Source of the DNA: Lentilitoribacter sp039986595
GTDB taxonomy: Bacteria > Pseudomonadota > Alphaproteobacteria > Rhizobiales > Rhizobiaceae
Length of the DNA stretch: 64,000 nt
Assembly: GCA_039986595.1 (NCBI GenBank)
Contig: JBDWQJ010000005.1
Coordinates: 248,001 to 312,000 of the forward strand
Reading direction: 5' to 3'
A program made the position numbers and the translations under genes. The notes below the pieces were generated by a model, which worked only from the letters and a program-made list of their open reading frames with translations, ran no database searches and had not been told where the DNA came from. Shown here piece by piece: positions 35,692 through 44,368 of the stretch. Numbering within the stretch: position 1 is the stretch's first letter; each line of letters opens with the position of its first letter.

Positions 35692-36882
35692 TCATCGATC
35701 CACCTCACCAAACACGATATCAAGCGATCCCAACACAGCTGAAACATCAGCTAATTGGTGATTGCGGCATACAAAATCCATGGCCTGCAAATGAGCATAA
35801 CCTGGCGCACGGAGTTTACAGCGGTATGGTTTGTTGGAGCCATCAGAAACCAGATAAACACCAAACTCACCTTTTGGCGCTTCTACAGCTGCATAAACTT
35901 CACCCTCAGGAACATGATAGCCCTCGGTGTAGAGTTTAAAGTGGTGAATAAGCGCTTCCATTGAGCGTTTCATCTCACCACGCTTTGGCGGCACCATTTT
36001 GCCATCAAGCGATGACACAGGACCTGTTTTATTTGCACCCAACAGCAAATCAACACACTGACGCATGATTTTTGCAGATTCGCGCATTTCCAACATGCGA
36101 ATGAGATAACGATCATAATTATCGCCATTTTTGCCAATTGGAATATCAAAATCTAGCTCAGAATAGCACTCATATGGCTGTGAACGACGTAAGTCCCATG
36201 CAGCACCCGAGCCGCGAACCATAACACCTGAGAAACCCCAAGCCCATGCATCATCAAGCGTAACAAAACCAATATCAACATTACGTTGTTTGAAAATACG
36301 GTTGTCAGTTAATAAGCTTTCAATATCGTCACAAGTCTTTAAGAAAGGATCGATAAATTTGCCGATATCCTCAACCAACTCATCAGGAATATCTTGGTGC
36401 ACGCCACCTGGGCGGAAATATGCTGAGTGCATACGCGCACCGCATGCGCGCTCATAAAACACCATCAATTTTTCACGTGCTTCAAAGCCCCAAAGTGGCG
36501 GTGTCAACGCGCCAACATCGAGCGCTTGCGTCGTCACGTTAAGCAGGTGCGATAAAATACGACCAATTTCAGAATAAAGAACACGAATAAGCTGGCCACG
36601 CTTTGGAACTTCGACACCCATCAGGCGTTCGACTGATAATGCAAACGCATGCTCTTGGTTCATTGGGGCCACATAATCAAGGCGATCAAAATAAGGGATC
36701 GCTTGAAGATATGTTTTCGTTTCAATTAGCTTTTCAGTACCACGATGTAAAAGACCGATATGCGGATCAATACGCGTTACAATCTCACCATCCAGCTCAA
36801 GAACCAAACGCAACACACCATGCGCTGCCGGGTGTTGAGGACCGAAGTTAATATTAAAGTTGCGGACGTTATGCTCAGTCAT
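35692..36882 (-). CDS. nuoD: NADH-quinone oxidoreductase subunit D
   Basis: Subunit that forms the quinone pocket with NuoB; related to the large subunit of NiFe hydrogenases. 396 residues from ATG 36882, which has AAGGA well placed and follows the nuoC stop by one base; an upstream in-frame ATG (36921) lies inside nuoC. Seen: NFGPQHPAAHGVLRL with the quinone-site His, DPHIGLLHRGTEKL, the Tyr region YFDRLDYV, and the C-terminal DVSAVLGSLDIVFGEVDR. Confidence 0.97.
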   Translation of the reverse strand: MTEHNVRNFNINFGPQHPAAHGVLRLVLELDGEIVTRIDPHIGLLHRGTEKLIETKTYLQAIPYFDRLDYVAPMNQEHAFALSVERLMGVEVPKRGQLIRVLYSEIGRILSHLLNVTTQALDVGALTPPLWGFEAREKLMVFYERACGARMHSAYFRPGGVHQDIPDELVEDIGKFIDPFLKTCDDIESLLTDNRIFKQRNVDIGFVTLDDAWAWGFSGVMVRGSGAAWDLRRSQPYECYSELDFDIPIGKNGDNYDRYLIRMLEMRESAKIMRQCVDLLLGANKTGPVSSLDGKMVPPKRGEMKRSMEALIHHFKLYTEGYHVPEGEVYAAVEAPKGEFGVYLVSDGSNKPYRCKLRAPGYAHLQAMDFVCRNHQLADVSAVLGSLDIVFGEVDR

Positions 36883-36883
36883 C

Positions 36884-37489
36884 TTACTGTCCTTCCGCTT
36901 TTTCATCGCCAGGCAGGACATAATCTGTCCCTTCCCACGGACTTAAGAAATCAAAGTTACGGAATTCTTGCTTCAATTCAACAGGCTCATAGACAACGCG
37001 CTTAACTTCATCATCGTAACGAACTTCAACGTAACCCGTTGTTGGGAAATCTTTACGCAATGGATAACCCTCAAAACCGTAGTCGGTTAGGATACGGCGC
37101 AAATCAGGGTGCCCTGAAAACAAGATGCCAAACATATCATAAGCTTCACGCTCAAACCATTCAGCACCGGGGAACACAGATGTCGCAGATGGAAGTGTTT
37201 CACCATCACCAATCGCAAGCTTAATGCGCAAACGTGCATTTTGTTGCGGAGACATCAAATGATAAACAACATCAAAGCGCTTCTCACGTGATGGCCAGTC
37301 CACACCGCACAAATCTATGAAGTTCACAAACTTGCAGCGCGCGTTTTCGCGCAGGAAGGTCAGCAATTCGATAATTGCATCTGATGTTGTGACAAGCGTC
37401 AACTCACCATAAGCAATATCCGCTGACAAGATAGCCGCGCCTTGGCTCTCTTTAATAAAACCAGCTAGTTCTTCGAGGTTTTCACTCAT
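36884..37489 (-). CDS. nuoC: NADH-quinone oxidoreductase subunit C
   Basis: 30-kDa peripheral-arm subunit of complex I, 201 residues. Signature EREAYDMFGILFSGHPDLRR with LTDYGFEGYPLRKDFP is present. Separate from nuoD, as in most alphaproteobacteria (fused in Escherichia coli). Confidence 0.97.
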   Translation of the reverse strand: MSENLEELAGFIKESQGAAILSADIAYGELTLVTTSDAIIELLTFLRENARCKFVNFIDLCGVDWPSREKRFDVVYHLMSPQQNARLRIKLAIGDGETLPSATSVFPGAEWFEREAYDMFGILFSGHPDLRRILTDYGFEGYPLRKDFPTTGYVEVRYDDEVKRVVYEPVELKQEFRNFDFLSPWEGTDYVLPGDEKAEGQ

Positions 37490-37497
37490 TCTCGACC

Positions 37498-38073
37498 CTA
37501 TCGCTCGATCGTACCAGTACGACGAATTTTCTTTTGCAGCATCAACACACCATAAAGCAGAGCTTCAGCTGTTGGAGGACAGCCAGGCACGTAAATATCT
37601 ACAGGAACAATGCGATCACACCCACGCACTACAGAATATGAATAGTGATAGTAACCACCACCATTTGCGCATGACCCCATTGAGATCACATAACGTGGCT
37701 CAGGCATTTGATCATAAACTTTACGAAGCGCTGGCGCCATTTTGTTGGTTAGCGTACCTGCAACAATCATCACATCAGACTGACGCGGAGATGCGCGCGG
37801 GGCAAAACCAAATCGCTCAACGTCATAACGCGGCATAGATGTATGCATCATCTCAACGGCACAGCATGCCAAACCAAATGTCATCCACATCAATGAGCCT
37901 GTTCTTGCCCAAGTAATAAGATCCTCAGCTGATGTGACCAAAAAGCCTTTATCAGCGAGTTCATTATTCATTTCACCAAAAAACGCATCATCTGCGCCAA
38001 TCGGCTTGCCCGTGTTAGGGTCAATAATGCCTTTAGGCTGAGGGGCTACAAGGGTTGTGTCACCTATTCCCAT
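37498..38073 (-). CDS. nuoB: NADH-quinone oxidoreductase subunit B
   Basis: Carries N2, the last 4Fe-4S cluster before quinone. 191 residues. Cluster ligands lie in CCAVEM (two adjacent Cys), GSCANGGG and PGCPP. An ATG at 38094 is in frame, but GGAG is spaced seven bases from ATG 38073, and the upstream start would overlap nuoA by 31 bases; with 38073 the overlap is ten bases. Confidence 0.96.
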   Translation of the reverse strand: MGIGDTTLVAPQPKGIIDPNTGKPIGADDAFFGEMNNELADKGFLVTSAEDLITWARTGSLMWMTFGLACCAVEMMHTSMPRYDVERFGFAPRASPRQSDVMIVAGTLTNKMAPALRKVYDQMPEPRYVISMGSCANGGGYYHYSYSVVRGCDRIVPVDIYVPGCPPTAEALLYGVLMLQKKIRRTGTIER

Positions 38074-38429
38074 TCCAGCGCTCCTTTTTTCCACTCATAT
38101 GCAAACCCGATGGTCAGTACACCTAAGAATACCATCATCGACCAGAAACCAAACCAGCCCATGTCACCAAAAGAAACGGCCCATGGGAATAAGAATGCGA
38201 CCTCAAGATCAAAAATGATGAACAATATAGCTACGAGATAAAACCTGATATCAAATTTCATACGTGCATCATCAAACGCATTAAAGCCACATTCATATGC
38301 TGAAAGTTTTTCTGCATCCGGAGCTTTATATGCAAGTGCAAATGGAGCGATTAAGAGGGCAAGGCCGATTACGAGCGATAGTCCCAAAAAAATAGCTATT
38401 GGTAAATAAGAACCAAGAAGTTCAGTCAT
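38064..38429 (-). CDS. nuoA: NADH-quinone oxidoreductase subunit A
   Basis: Three-helix membrane subunit at the junction of the two arms of complex I, 121 residues. Signature YECGFNAFDDARMKFDIRFY is present, followed by IIFDLEVAFLFPWAV with the conserved Asp/Glu. First gene of the operon; AGGAAA precedes its ATG. Confidence 0.96.
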   Translation of the reverse strand: MTELLGSYLPIAIFLGLSLVIGLALLIAPFALAYKAPDAEKLSAYECGFNAFDDARMKFDIRFYLVAILFIIFDLEVAFLFPWAVSFGDMGWFGFWSMMVFLGVLTIGFAYEWKKGALEWE

Positions 38430-39049
38430 TATGTCTTTTCCTGCTGGTCAACACACTATGTTATTTGCGCCCAGGCGTGCGATCACATTGCGAGTCCCAT
38501 TTATTACGCCATCGTCGATTGGTTACCGCAGCAGCGCACAAGGTGCAAGACCATCTGAAAGGAAAATTGATATAACTCGCAATTTATTCAACGAATGTTG
38601 TTAATCCACTAGAACAACATGCCAATTTATACATAAAAGCCTCATGATATTTGCGCATTTTCGAAGAAATATAAAATTTCGCACTGCTAGGATAAAAAGG
38701 ATTCGATCCTGGTAAAAATACTCTACCCAGAGCATTTAAAAGCTCAGATGCCCGCCTCACCCAAGCAATCTCCTTGCGTATCTTATTTGGTGGACAATGA
38801 AAGCACTATGTGGACAGATTCGATTTAACCCAAATCAGATCCATTTGTGATGCACCTGAAGGAAGAGAGTTTGAACACGCCCTTAGAGTTTATTGATGTC
38901 TCAGAAGATATGGATCCTAAAGGCATCTCATAAACCACACTTAGAATGCGTGGTATATAATTAACACACACAATATATTGACTCAAAGTTGTACATTACA
39001 ATATATTTCAATTTATGCGGGAATAAAATAGATTGAAAAGGGAATTGAA
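38430..39049. other. Intergenic region of 620 bases
   Basis: It separates divergent nuoA (minus) and an orphan gene (plus). The nuo promoter should be in 38430-38640, but I cannot pick clear boxes. The stretch 38640-38940 has no open frame of note and no hairpin with a T run. A promoter for the plus-strand gene lies at 38978-39007. The region could hold decayed sequence, but no recognisable protein fragment comes out in any frame. Confidence 0.4.
38978..39007 (+). promoter_or_regulatory. Candidate promoter of the orphan gene
   Basis: TTGACT (38978-38983; 5 of 6), 18-base spacer, TATATT (39002-39007; 5 of 6) in a very AT-rich stretch. The ATG follows 43 bases later. Confidence 0.55.
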
Positions 39050-39544
39050 ATGTCAGTATCATTAAGAATTGTGGGAATTTATTACAATCAATCAGATATC
39101 CCGTTTAAAGAAAATATGACGGTGATGGATGTTCTAAATTACGCACGCATGAACCCTGTCGAGAACGCTAAAGTTTTTGGTTTTGAAACCGGACAATTAC
39201 AATTTGGTTCAGATGCTGGAAAACCCAGTATCACATCATTTTACAGTGAATACGATGAACCATTTCAAAGTGAGACCTCTGGCCTTATGAAGCCAGCAGG
39301 ACCTTATTTCTTACCGGAAGATATTTCAACTTCTCCATCTTTTACTGCTTGGCAGTATTATGTTTTCACTAAGCCACTACAGGACGGTGGTGCAGTATAC
39401 CAAGTGAACGAACCACGAGTTGAATCCTTCGTTGACGCTATAGTGCCAGACGGTGGGTTTGTGACTTGGCGTCTTTGCAAAATTCTTGGTTCCCCTCAGC
39501 CGATGCCAGCCAACAAAATGAGCGCTATGTCCAAAATGGTTTAG
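39050..39544 (+). CDS. Protein of unknown function (orphan)
   Basis: Protein of 164 residues that I do not recognise. No signal peptide and no membrane helix. The start, SLRIVGIYYNQSDIPF, and KENMTVMDVLNYAR suggest a beta-strand followed by a helix, somewhat like a ubiquitin/ferredoxin-like beginning; the rest is rich in Pro, Ser and aromatic residues. It has its own promoter, a ribosome site (AAGGGAA) and a terminator, so it is expressed as a single unit. Codon use does not stand out from its neighbours. Confidence 0.75.
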   Translation: MSVSLRIVGIYYNQSDIPFKENMTVMDVLNYARMNPVENAKVFGFETGQLQFGSDAGKPSITSFYSEYDEPFQSETSGLMKPAGPYFLPEDISTSPSFTAWQYYVFTKPLQDGGAVYQVNEPRVESFVDAIVPDGGFVTWRLCKILGSPQPMPANKMSAMSKMV

Positions 39545-39582
39545 CCATCGATTATGGCCGTATCATACTCATCAGCAGGATG

Positions 39583-39622
39583 GAAAACGCCCTTACTCCT
39601 CATGAGCGAGGGCGTTTTCTCA
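39583..39622 (+). terminator. Rho-independent terminator of the orphan gene
   Basis: Arms GAAAACGCCCT (39583-39593) and AGGGCGTTTTC (39609-39619), perfect over 11 bases, with T-rich 3' arm. It lies 38 bases behind the stop codon. Confidence 0.8.
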
Positions 39623-39818
39623 AAACACTATAGATATGTGAACGGGTAATTCTGCAACAGGCAAAACTATAAAATAATAATGTCGCAAGTTAACTATCGA
39701 GAATCGGCCAAACTTCAAAACACAAGCGGTTTACTGAACGTAGTGCGAAATCAAATTTCGCTCTACGTTGCAAGATATTTCAGCATTTGAGACGATATCA
39801 ATAAAGGAAATTGTAAGG

Positions 39819-39904
39819 TGGTGCGGGCACCGGGACTCGAACCCGGACAGCCTAAGGCCGAGGGATTTTAAGTCCCTTGCGTCTACCAGTTCCGCCATGC
39901 CCGC
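39819..39904 (-). tRNA. tRNA-Leu, anticodon UAA
   Basis: On the minus strand: acceptor GCGGGCA pairs with TGCCCGC, D-arm with the class II TGGTAGACGC start, anticodon stem AGGGA/TCCCT around the loop CTTAAAA (anticodon TAA), a long variable arm (CGGCCTTAGGCTG) and T-arm CCGGGTTCGAGTCCCGG. The CCA end is encoded (39819-39821). It reads UUA, and UUG by wobble. Confidence 0.97.
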
Positions 39905-40170
39905 AACCTGAGTGACTGCCTACACGAACAAGACGCAATCAATCAAGTTCTTTTTGTGTGATTTTCAAAATAAAAATAACAACACATTACTTTGTGTGTT
40001 TTTGAAAGTGTCCTGCGCGCTAAAACAATGAATAAATCAAGCGAATCAATTGCTAAACAAATGCGCGCAAGTGATTCTTTTTATTCCCTTATCCGCACTT
40101 GTTCGCGCAACTGGCATTTTCATTTCTCAACTAATCATGTAAGGCACAATCAACAGCAAGGTTGGAACCC

Positions 40171-40911
40171 ATGATGAATAAAACAGAAGTAACAGCGGCG
40201 GCGCTCGCCATCGGCGATGAGTTATTATCAGGTCGCACGCGCGATAAAAACATTGGGCATCTCGCGCAAACTCTCACGTCGGTTGGAATTAACTTGCGCG
40301 AAGTTCGTATTGTTGCAGATGAAGAAAATGAGATCGTTGCCGCGGTCAATGCGCTGCGCGAGAAATATGATTATCTCTTCACATCCGGCGGCATCGGCCC
40401 AACCCATGATGACATTACAGCTGATGCTATTTCTAAAGCATTTGGAGTGGACTGTATTTATGATGAGGATGCAATGAACTTGCTTGCTTCTCATTATCAA
40501 TCTCGCGAGTTGGAATTTACCGATGCGCGTCAGCGTATGGCGCGCATGCCACACGGCTCAACCCATATCGATAACCCTGTTTCAAAAGCACCAGGATTTA
40601 ATAAAGACAATGTGTTTGTGATGGCAGGCGTTCCAAAAGTGTTTGAAGCCATGTTAAACAATGTCGTCCCTACGCTTGAAACAGGACAAAAACTATTATC
40701 GCACTCCGTCCCTTGCCGTCATGGCGAAGGTGTGATCGGCACGCCTTTGGGCTTAATTCAAAAAGAAAACCCAGACATTAGCATTGGCTCTTATCCGCGC
40801 TTTGGTGATGATGGCAGCTTTTCAACTGAGATTATTGTGCGCGGTTTAAGTCAATCAGATGTGGACAAAGCAGCTATTGAGATTGAGCAGATGCTTGCCA
40901 ATTTAAACTAA
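40171..40911 (+). CDS. CinA-type molybdopterin-binding domain protein
   Basis: Protein of about 246 residues consisting of the N-terminal COG1058 (MoCF_biosynth) domain of CinA: AAALAIGDELLSGRTRDKN, LFTSGGIGPTHDDITADAI and VFVMAGVPKVFEAM. The C-terminal PncC amidase domain of full CinA is absent, so nicotinamide-nucleotide deamidase activity is not expected; related single-domain proteins have pyrophosphatase-type activity on ADP-ribose-like substrates. ATG at 40171 and 40174 are both possible; AAGG lies about ten bases ahead. gpt follows 55 bases later. Confidence 0.9.
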   Translation: MMNKTEVTAAALAIGDELLSGRTRDKNIGHLAQTLTSVGINLREVRIVADEENEIVAAVNALREKYDYLFTSGGIGPTHDDITADAISKAFGVDCIYDEDAMNLLASHYQSRELEFTDARQRMARMPHGSTHIDNPVSKAPGFNKDNVFVMAGVPKVFEAMLNNVVPTLETGQKLLSHSVPCRHGEGVIGTPLGLIQKENPDISIGSYPRFGDDGSFSTEIIVRGLSQSDVDKAAIEIEQMLANLN

Positions 40912-40966
40912 GCCATTATTCTTAACCGCATCCATAAAACATATAATATAATTACAAAGGTCGCTC

Positions 40967-41458
40967 ATGACACCTTCAGAAAAGTTCTTCCCCGTATCTT
41001 GGGACCAGTTTCACCGTGACGCCCGTGCGCTGGCTTGGCGTATTTCTGGTCAAGAAACCAATTATAAGGGCATCGTCTGCATCACTCGCGGGGGCTTAGT
41101 GCCAACGGCTATCATCTGCCGCGAGCTTAATATTCGAATGATTGATACAGTTTGCGTTGCATCTTACCACGATTACAAAAACCAAGGTGATATGCAGATC
41201 TTAAAAGAGATTGCACCTGAGCTGCGCGAAAACGATGGTGAAGATATATTGATTGTTGACGATTTGACCGATACTGGCAAAACGGCCGGCATCGTGCGCG
41301 CAATGTTACCAAAGGCCCATTTTGCAACCGTTTACGCAAAACCAAAAGGCCGCCCGCTCGTGGATACCTTTATCACTGAAGTCAGCCAAGACACTTGGAT
41401 TGTGTTCCCGTGGGATATGGGTGTGCAATACCAAGAGCCAATTGCCAAAGGTGGCTAA
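40967..41458 (+). CDS. gpt: Xanthine-guanine phosphoribosyltransferase
   Basis: Purine salvage enzyme that adds PRPP to xanthine, guanine or hypoxanthine. 163 residues. PRPP-binding motif ILIVDDLTDTGKT at 94-106, CITRGGLVP near 38, and C-terminal WIVFPWDMG. The Trp/Phe pattern and length match Gpt rather than Hpt. A bidirectional terminator follows 36 bases after the stop. Confidence 0.93.
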   Translation: MTPSEKFFPVSWDQFHRDARALAWRISGQETNYKGIVCITRGGLVPTAIICRELNIRMIDTVCVASYHDYKNQGDMQILKEIAPELRENDGEDILIVDDLTDTGKTAGIVRAMLPKAHFATVYAKPKGRPLVDTFITEVSQDTWIVFPWDMGVQYQEPIAKGG

Positions 41459-41493
41459 TAATCTCAACTAGATTTTTTCCCATATATATAAAG

Positions 41494-41530
41494 ACAAGAG
41501 CCGGACACATGATCCGGCTCTTGTTGTTTT
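41494..41530. terminator. Shared terminator between gpt and the phytase-like gene
   Basis: Perfect 12-base arms ACAAGAGCCGGA (41494-41505) and TCCGGCTCTTGT (41513-41524), then TGTTTT on the plus strand. The genes converge here, 13 bases from the minus-strand stop codon, so it can end both. Confidence 0.8.
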
Positions 41531-41543
41531 AGCCTATGACAAA

Positions 41544-43736
41544 TTACATCGTTGCAATCACATCGAGTTTGATGAATTGCGTTTCACCGTTAGAATCATC
41601 AACACCATCATTATCGGTGACGACAAACATCTGACCATCTTTATCAATCGCCAAACCTTCAACCTTATCGACCACATATCCGCCATAAGATTGCATGATT
41701 GGTAACAAATCCACCACCAGCTCTTTATTCACAACAGGTAGAGTTTCACCCAATTTGCCTGGCTTTAATTCCGACACCGCAACCTTATAGATCTTTTTGG
41801 TCACAGCAGCCGCACCAATTTGGTTGTCGCGCTCAATAATGTAAGCATATTCACCAAAGATCGTTATGTCTGACAGTCCAACCCAGCCTTTATCTTTTCC
41901 ATCAAGTGGGTATTGAACGGCGCCCCACTCTTTTGTTTCAAGATTATAGTTGACCAGTTTCACAAAGCCTGGCTCATCATCTTTCCATTCGCGTTGGATG
42001 GCAATCCATAGATCATCGCCAAATTTTGTAATGCCTTCTGAACCAAAGCGTTTTTCAACAGCAAGCAGTTCTGCGGGGAATGCAATCTCGTTTTTAATCT
42101 CACCTACTGCATTCACGTGATAAATCGCATGGGGTGTCAAACGATCCGTGCGCCCCTCAGATGCGATGAAGAAACCACCCTCGCCGTCTTGAGTTATGCC
42201 TTCCATATCCAGTTTCTGCGCAGCTAACCCATCACGGGTAATCGGCGTTGCAGAGATGATTTGAGCAGGTATTTGCGTGGCATCGATTTTAAAGATTTGC
42301 GGCTGCGAACGATAAAAACTGTCATTGACAGCATATAACATGCCAGGTTTTTCGCTATCAGCTACCAAACCAGATAAAGCGCCCCAACCAATTGGACGAC
42401 CATTTTCATCCGGAATAGATGTCAACATTGGATATTGCGATGTATCTGCGCCATATTGATAAAGTGTGACATGAGAGCGAACACCGCCATCTTCAATCAG
42501 GTCTTTTTCATTAGAAACCGCGAGAAGATTACGCCCTTCGATCGCAATCGCACCTTCTGGCGCTAAACCTGTGGGCAAAAGCTGCACGAATTCCGCATCT
42601 TTTCCTGTATCTTTATATACGCCGATCACTGAACCGCGCTCTGATAAGACGAACATATGCTTTTGAGCGCCAAATGTGCCGACTTCTAGCCCTTCAGGTT
42701 CCGCTCCTTTGTTGCCAGAACGTTTTTCTGGATAATGGCCGGCCATGGCAACTTTATATTCAAAGTCCAACCCACTCTCAAAAAGCACTTCACCTGCTTT
42801 AGAGAAAATCGTAAACCCACGCGATCCACCTTTATAATCACCTTCATTGGCAATAAGGATTCTATCTTCATCAAGCCATTGAACTGCATCAGGTTCACGC
42901 GGCACATCTTTTAATGTTCCATCAAATGTCAGCGCCCCTTCTTCACCAACGTCGACATTTTCAAGATCGACTGTGCCGGCTGAAAAATGTGATGCAACCG
43001 AACCATCAGCATTCAAAACAACAATATGGTTGTTTTCCTGCAGCGTCACCACAAGTTCATTATTTGCGTTGAAATCAACAAATTCTGGCTCAGGGTCGCT
43101 TTGCGCGATACCGGCCAAACCTGTGACATCTGCATTTATGGTTGCGCCGCAATCCAATTCGCCGTCCTGAACAGGGAGTATAGAAACAAATCCAGCGGGC
43201 GCTTGTGGGATCACACCATCGTTTAAATCTTCATCGCGCTCGTTTTCAATTGCCACGGCAACCAATGTGCCATCCAAAGATAAAGCGACCGAATCAGGTT
43301 GACCACCAAGATCACAGCTTGAGACGATTTCCTTGCTTTTGAGATTGATAATGATCAATTTGCCAGATGGTTGGATGTAGCTTTGTGACGTATTGACCCC
43401 GACAAATGCCAGATTACCTTTCACAGAAACAGAAGTTGGCTCACCATCCAGCTTAATAATGCCTTTTGCCTTCGGTGCTTTCGGATCTGTGATATCAATA
43501 AGTCCGATAGCCCCTAAAGGACTGTCGGAATACACTAAAGTGTTACCATCACCGCTTGCTGAAATGATTTCAGCTGAAGATTCAGTTTTTTGATCTATAT
43601 CGCTTGGCAAATTCAGGTTCACCGGAAATGATGAAACCCTATTAAAATACTCGCCAGCCATTAAGGGTGTGGATAACGTTGTAAAACTTGCCGCTAAAAA
43701 AGTTGAAAATAAAATATTTTTTTTGCCAATAATCAT
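41544..43736 (-). CDS. Secreted two-domain beta-propeller protein with phytase-like esterase domain
   Basis: Periplasmic or secreted protein of 730 residues. ATG 43736 follows AAGGTG; the longer open frame upstream has no support. Signal peptide 1-27 (cleavage after PLMA). The N-terminal half (about 50-400) has a choice-of-anchor I/WD40-like propeller with the repeats VSVKGNLAFVGVN and PDSVALSLDGTLVAVAIEN. The C-terminal half matches the esterase-like activity of phytase family (WGALSGLVADSEKPGMLYAVND, KLDMEGITQDGEGGFFIASEGR, FGSEGITKFGDDLWIAIQRE, KVEGLAIDKDGQMFVVTDNDG). A phosphate-related role is supported by a Pho-box-like repeat upstream. Substrate unknown. Confidence 0.87.
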   Translation of the reverse strand: MIIGKKNILFSTFLAASFTTLSTPLMAGEYFNRVSSFPVNLNLPSDIDQKTESSAEIISASGDGNTLVYSDSPLGAIGLIDITDPKAPKAKGIIKLDGEPTSVSVKGNLAFVGVNTSQSYIQPSGKLIIINLKSKEIVSSCDLGGQPDSVALSLDGTLVAVAIENERDEDLNDGVIPQAPAGFVSILPVQDGELDCGATINADVTGLAGIAQSDPEPEFVDFNANNELVVTLQENNHIVVLNADGSVASHFSAGTVDLENVDVGEEGALTFDGTLKDVPREPDAVQWLDEDRILIANEGDYKGGSRGFTIFSKAGEVLFESGLDFEYKVAMAGHYPEKRSGNKGAEPEGLEVGTFGAQKHMFVLSERGSVIGVYKDTGKDAEFVQLLPTGLAPEGAIAIEGRNLLAVSNEKDLIEDGGVRSHVTLYQYGADTSQYPMLTSIPDENGRPIGWGALSGLVADSEKPGMLYAVNDSFYRSQPQIFKIDATQIPAQIISATPITRDGLAAQKLDMEGITQDGEGGFFIASEGRTDRLTPHAIYHVNAVGEIKNEIAFPAELLAVEKRFGSEGITKFGDDLWIAIQREWKDDEPGFVKLVNYNLETKEWGAVQYPLDGKDKGWVGLSDITIFGEYAYIIERDNQIGAAAVTKKIYKVAVSELKPGKLGETLPVVNKELVVDLLPIMQSYGGYVVDKVEGLAIDKDGQMFVVTDNDGVDDSNGETQFIKLDVIATM

Positions 43737-43785
43737 GGAATTCACCTTGCTCCTGTTGATAAAGTCTCCAAGGCGATAGAATTTT

Positions 43786-43816
43786 CGCATGACATGCCCA
43801 CGACAAATTTGTGACG
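43786..43816 (-). promoter_or_regulatory. Pho-box-like repeat upstream of the phytase-like gene
   Basis: In gene orientation GTCA, GTCG and GTCA occur exactly 11 bases apart (complement at 43812-43815, 43801-43804, 43790-43793). The units read GCGTCAC, TTGTCGT, ATGTCAT against the PhoB unit CTGTCAT with four-base spacers; the first spacer is AAAT. It lies 50-80 bases upstream of the start codon. Confidence 0.45.
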
Positions 43817-44155
43817 CGTGTGTAACAAGTCCATGTTTTCCAGCAAGAATCGGATAGCCCCGTGAGAACAAAAGGGAGCCGTTAAAAAAATATGAAACTT
43901 TCCCCAGTTTTCACAGGCAAGGCACACTAGATATTGTGGGTGCTTTTTTAGATAAAACTATTACTTGACGATTGGATGCGAGTCGCGCCTAATGATTTTC
44001 ACGTTGCGGCGGCGGCGAGCTGGAGGGGTTACCAAGACCAGCACAATCCATTGTTTTATGAGTTGAGACGCTTTTTCAAGCGGAGTGTTCTTGCGTTTAA
44101 AATTTGGGGGAAATGTAAAAAAACCGGCGGTTTTTAGATATTTTCAATTTACAAA

Positions 44156-44170
44156 TTAATATTTTGTTAA
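44156..44170 (+). promoter_or_regulatory. CtrA-type box (TTAA-N7-TTAA) upstream of nrdJ
   Basis: TTAA at 44156-44159 and 44167-44170 with exactly seven bases between, the full CtrA consensus of Caulobacter and Rhizobiales. It is about 200 bases ahead of nrdJ and 70-80 ahead of the -10. By base composition about two such sites are expected by chance in 64 kb, so position matters more than the match. Confidence 0.35.
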
Positions 44171-44200
44171 TACTAGATCTAGTATATTTCAAAATATGAA

Positions 44201-44246
44201 ACACAATATGCGGTTCTTTTTTGAATGAAAGTACTGTATAATGATC
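44201..44246 (+). promoter_or_regulatory. nrdJ promoter with NrdR-box-like sites
   Basis: TATAAT (44237-44242) is a perfect -10; the -35 (TTCTTT near 44214) is weak. ACACAATATGCGGTTC (44201-44216) matches the NrdR box pattern ACAC-W-ATAT-N-T-W-G well in its left half, and GTACTGTATAATGATC (44231-44246) matches weakly 30 bases further on. NrdR sites usually come in pairs about three turns apart. Confidence 0.35.
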
Positions 44247-44368
44247 GAGGTTTGCGAACCGCGGTGTCTTTTATTGCGACACACCAAAGCGCGCAGACTA
44301 TTGGGGAATTTTGTCCTGAAAAGCCAACCAAGGTGACAGGCAATAAATGATAAAAGGAAAATGAAGTT

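Larger units (their letters stand above)
43737..44368. other. Divergent intergenic region of 632 bases upstream of nrdJ
   Basis: It holds the Pho-box-like repeat for the minus-strand gene and, next to nrdJ, a TTAA-N7-TTAA site, a 14-base palindrome, NrdR-like boxes and a TATAAT -10. The part 43830-44140 shows no gene and no riboswitch I can recognise; a run GGCGGCGGCG lies near 44004. Confidence 0.45.

Noticed and set aside
39545..39904. Genomic island at the tRNA-Leu gene
   Set aside because: No integrase and no second copy of the tRNA 3' end were seen on either side.
43737..44368. Cobalamin riboswitch upstream of nrdJ
   Set aside because: I looked for it because the enzyme is B12-dependent, but the B12-box core and the paired regions are not visible. 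Such riboswitches usually control B12-independent alternatives or uptake genes.
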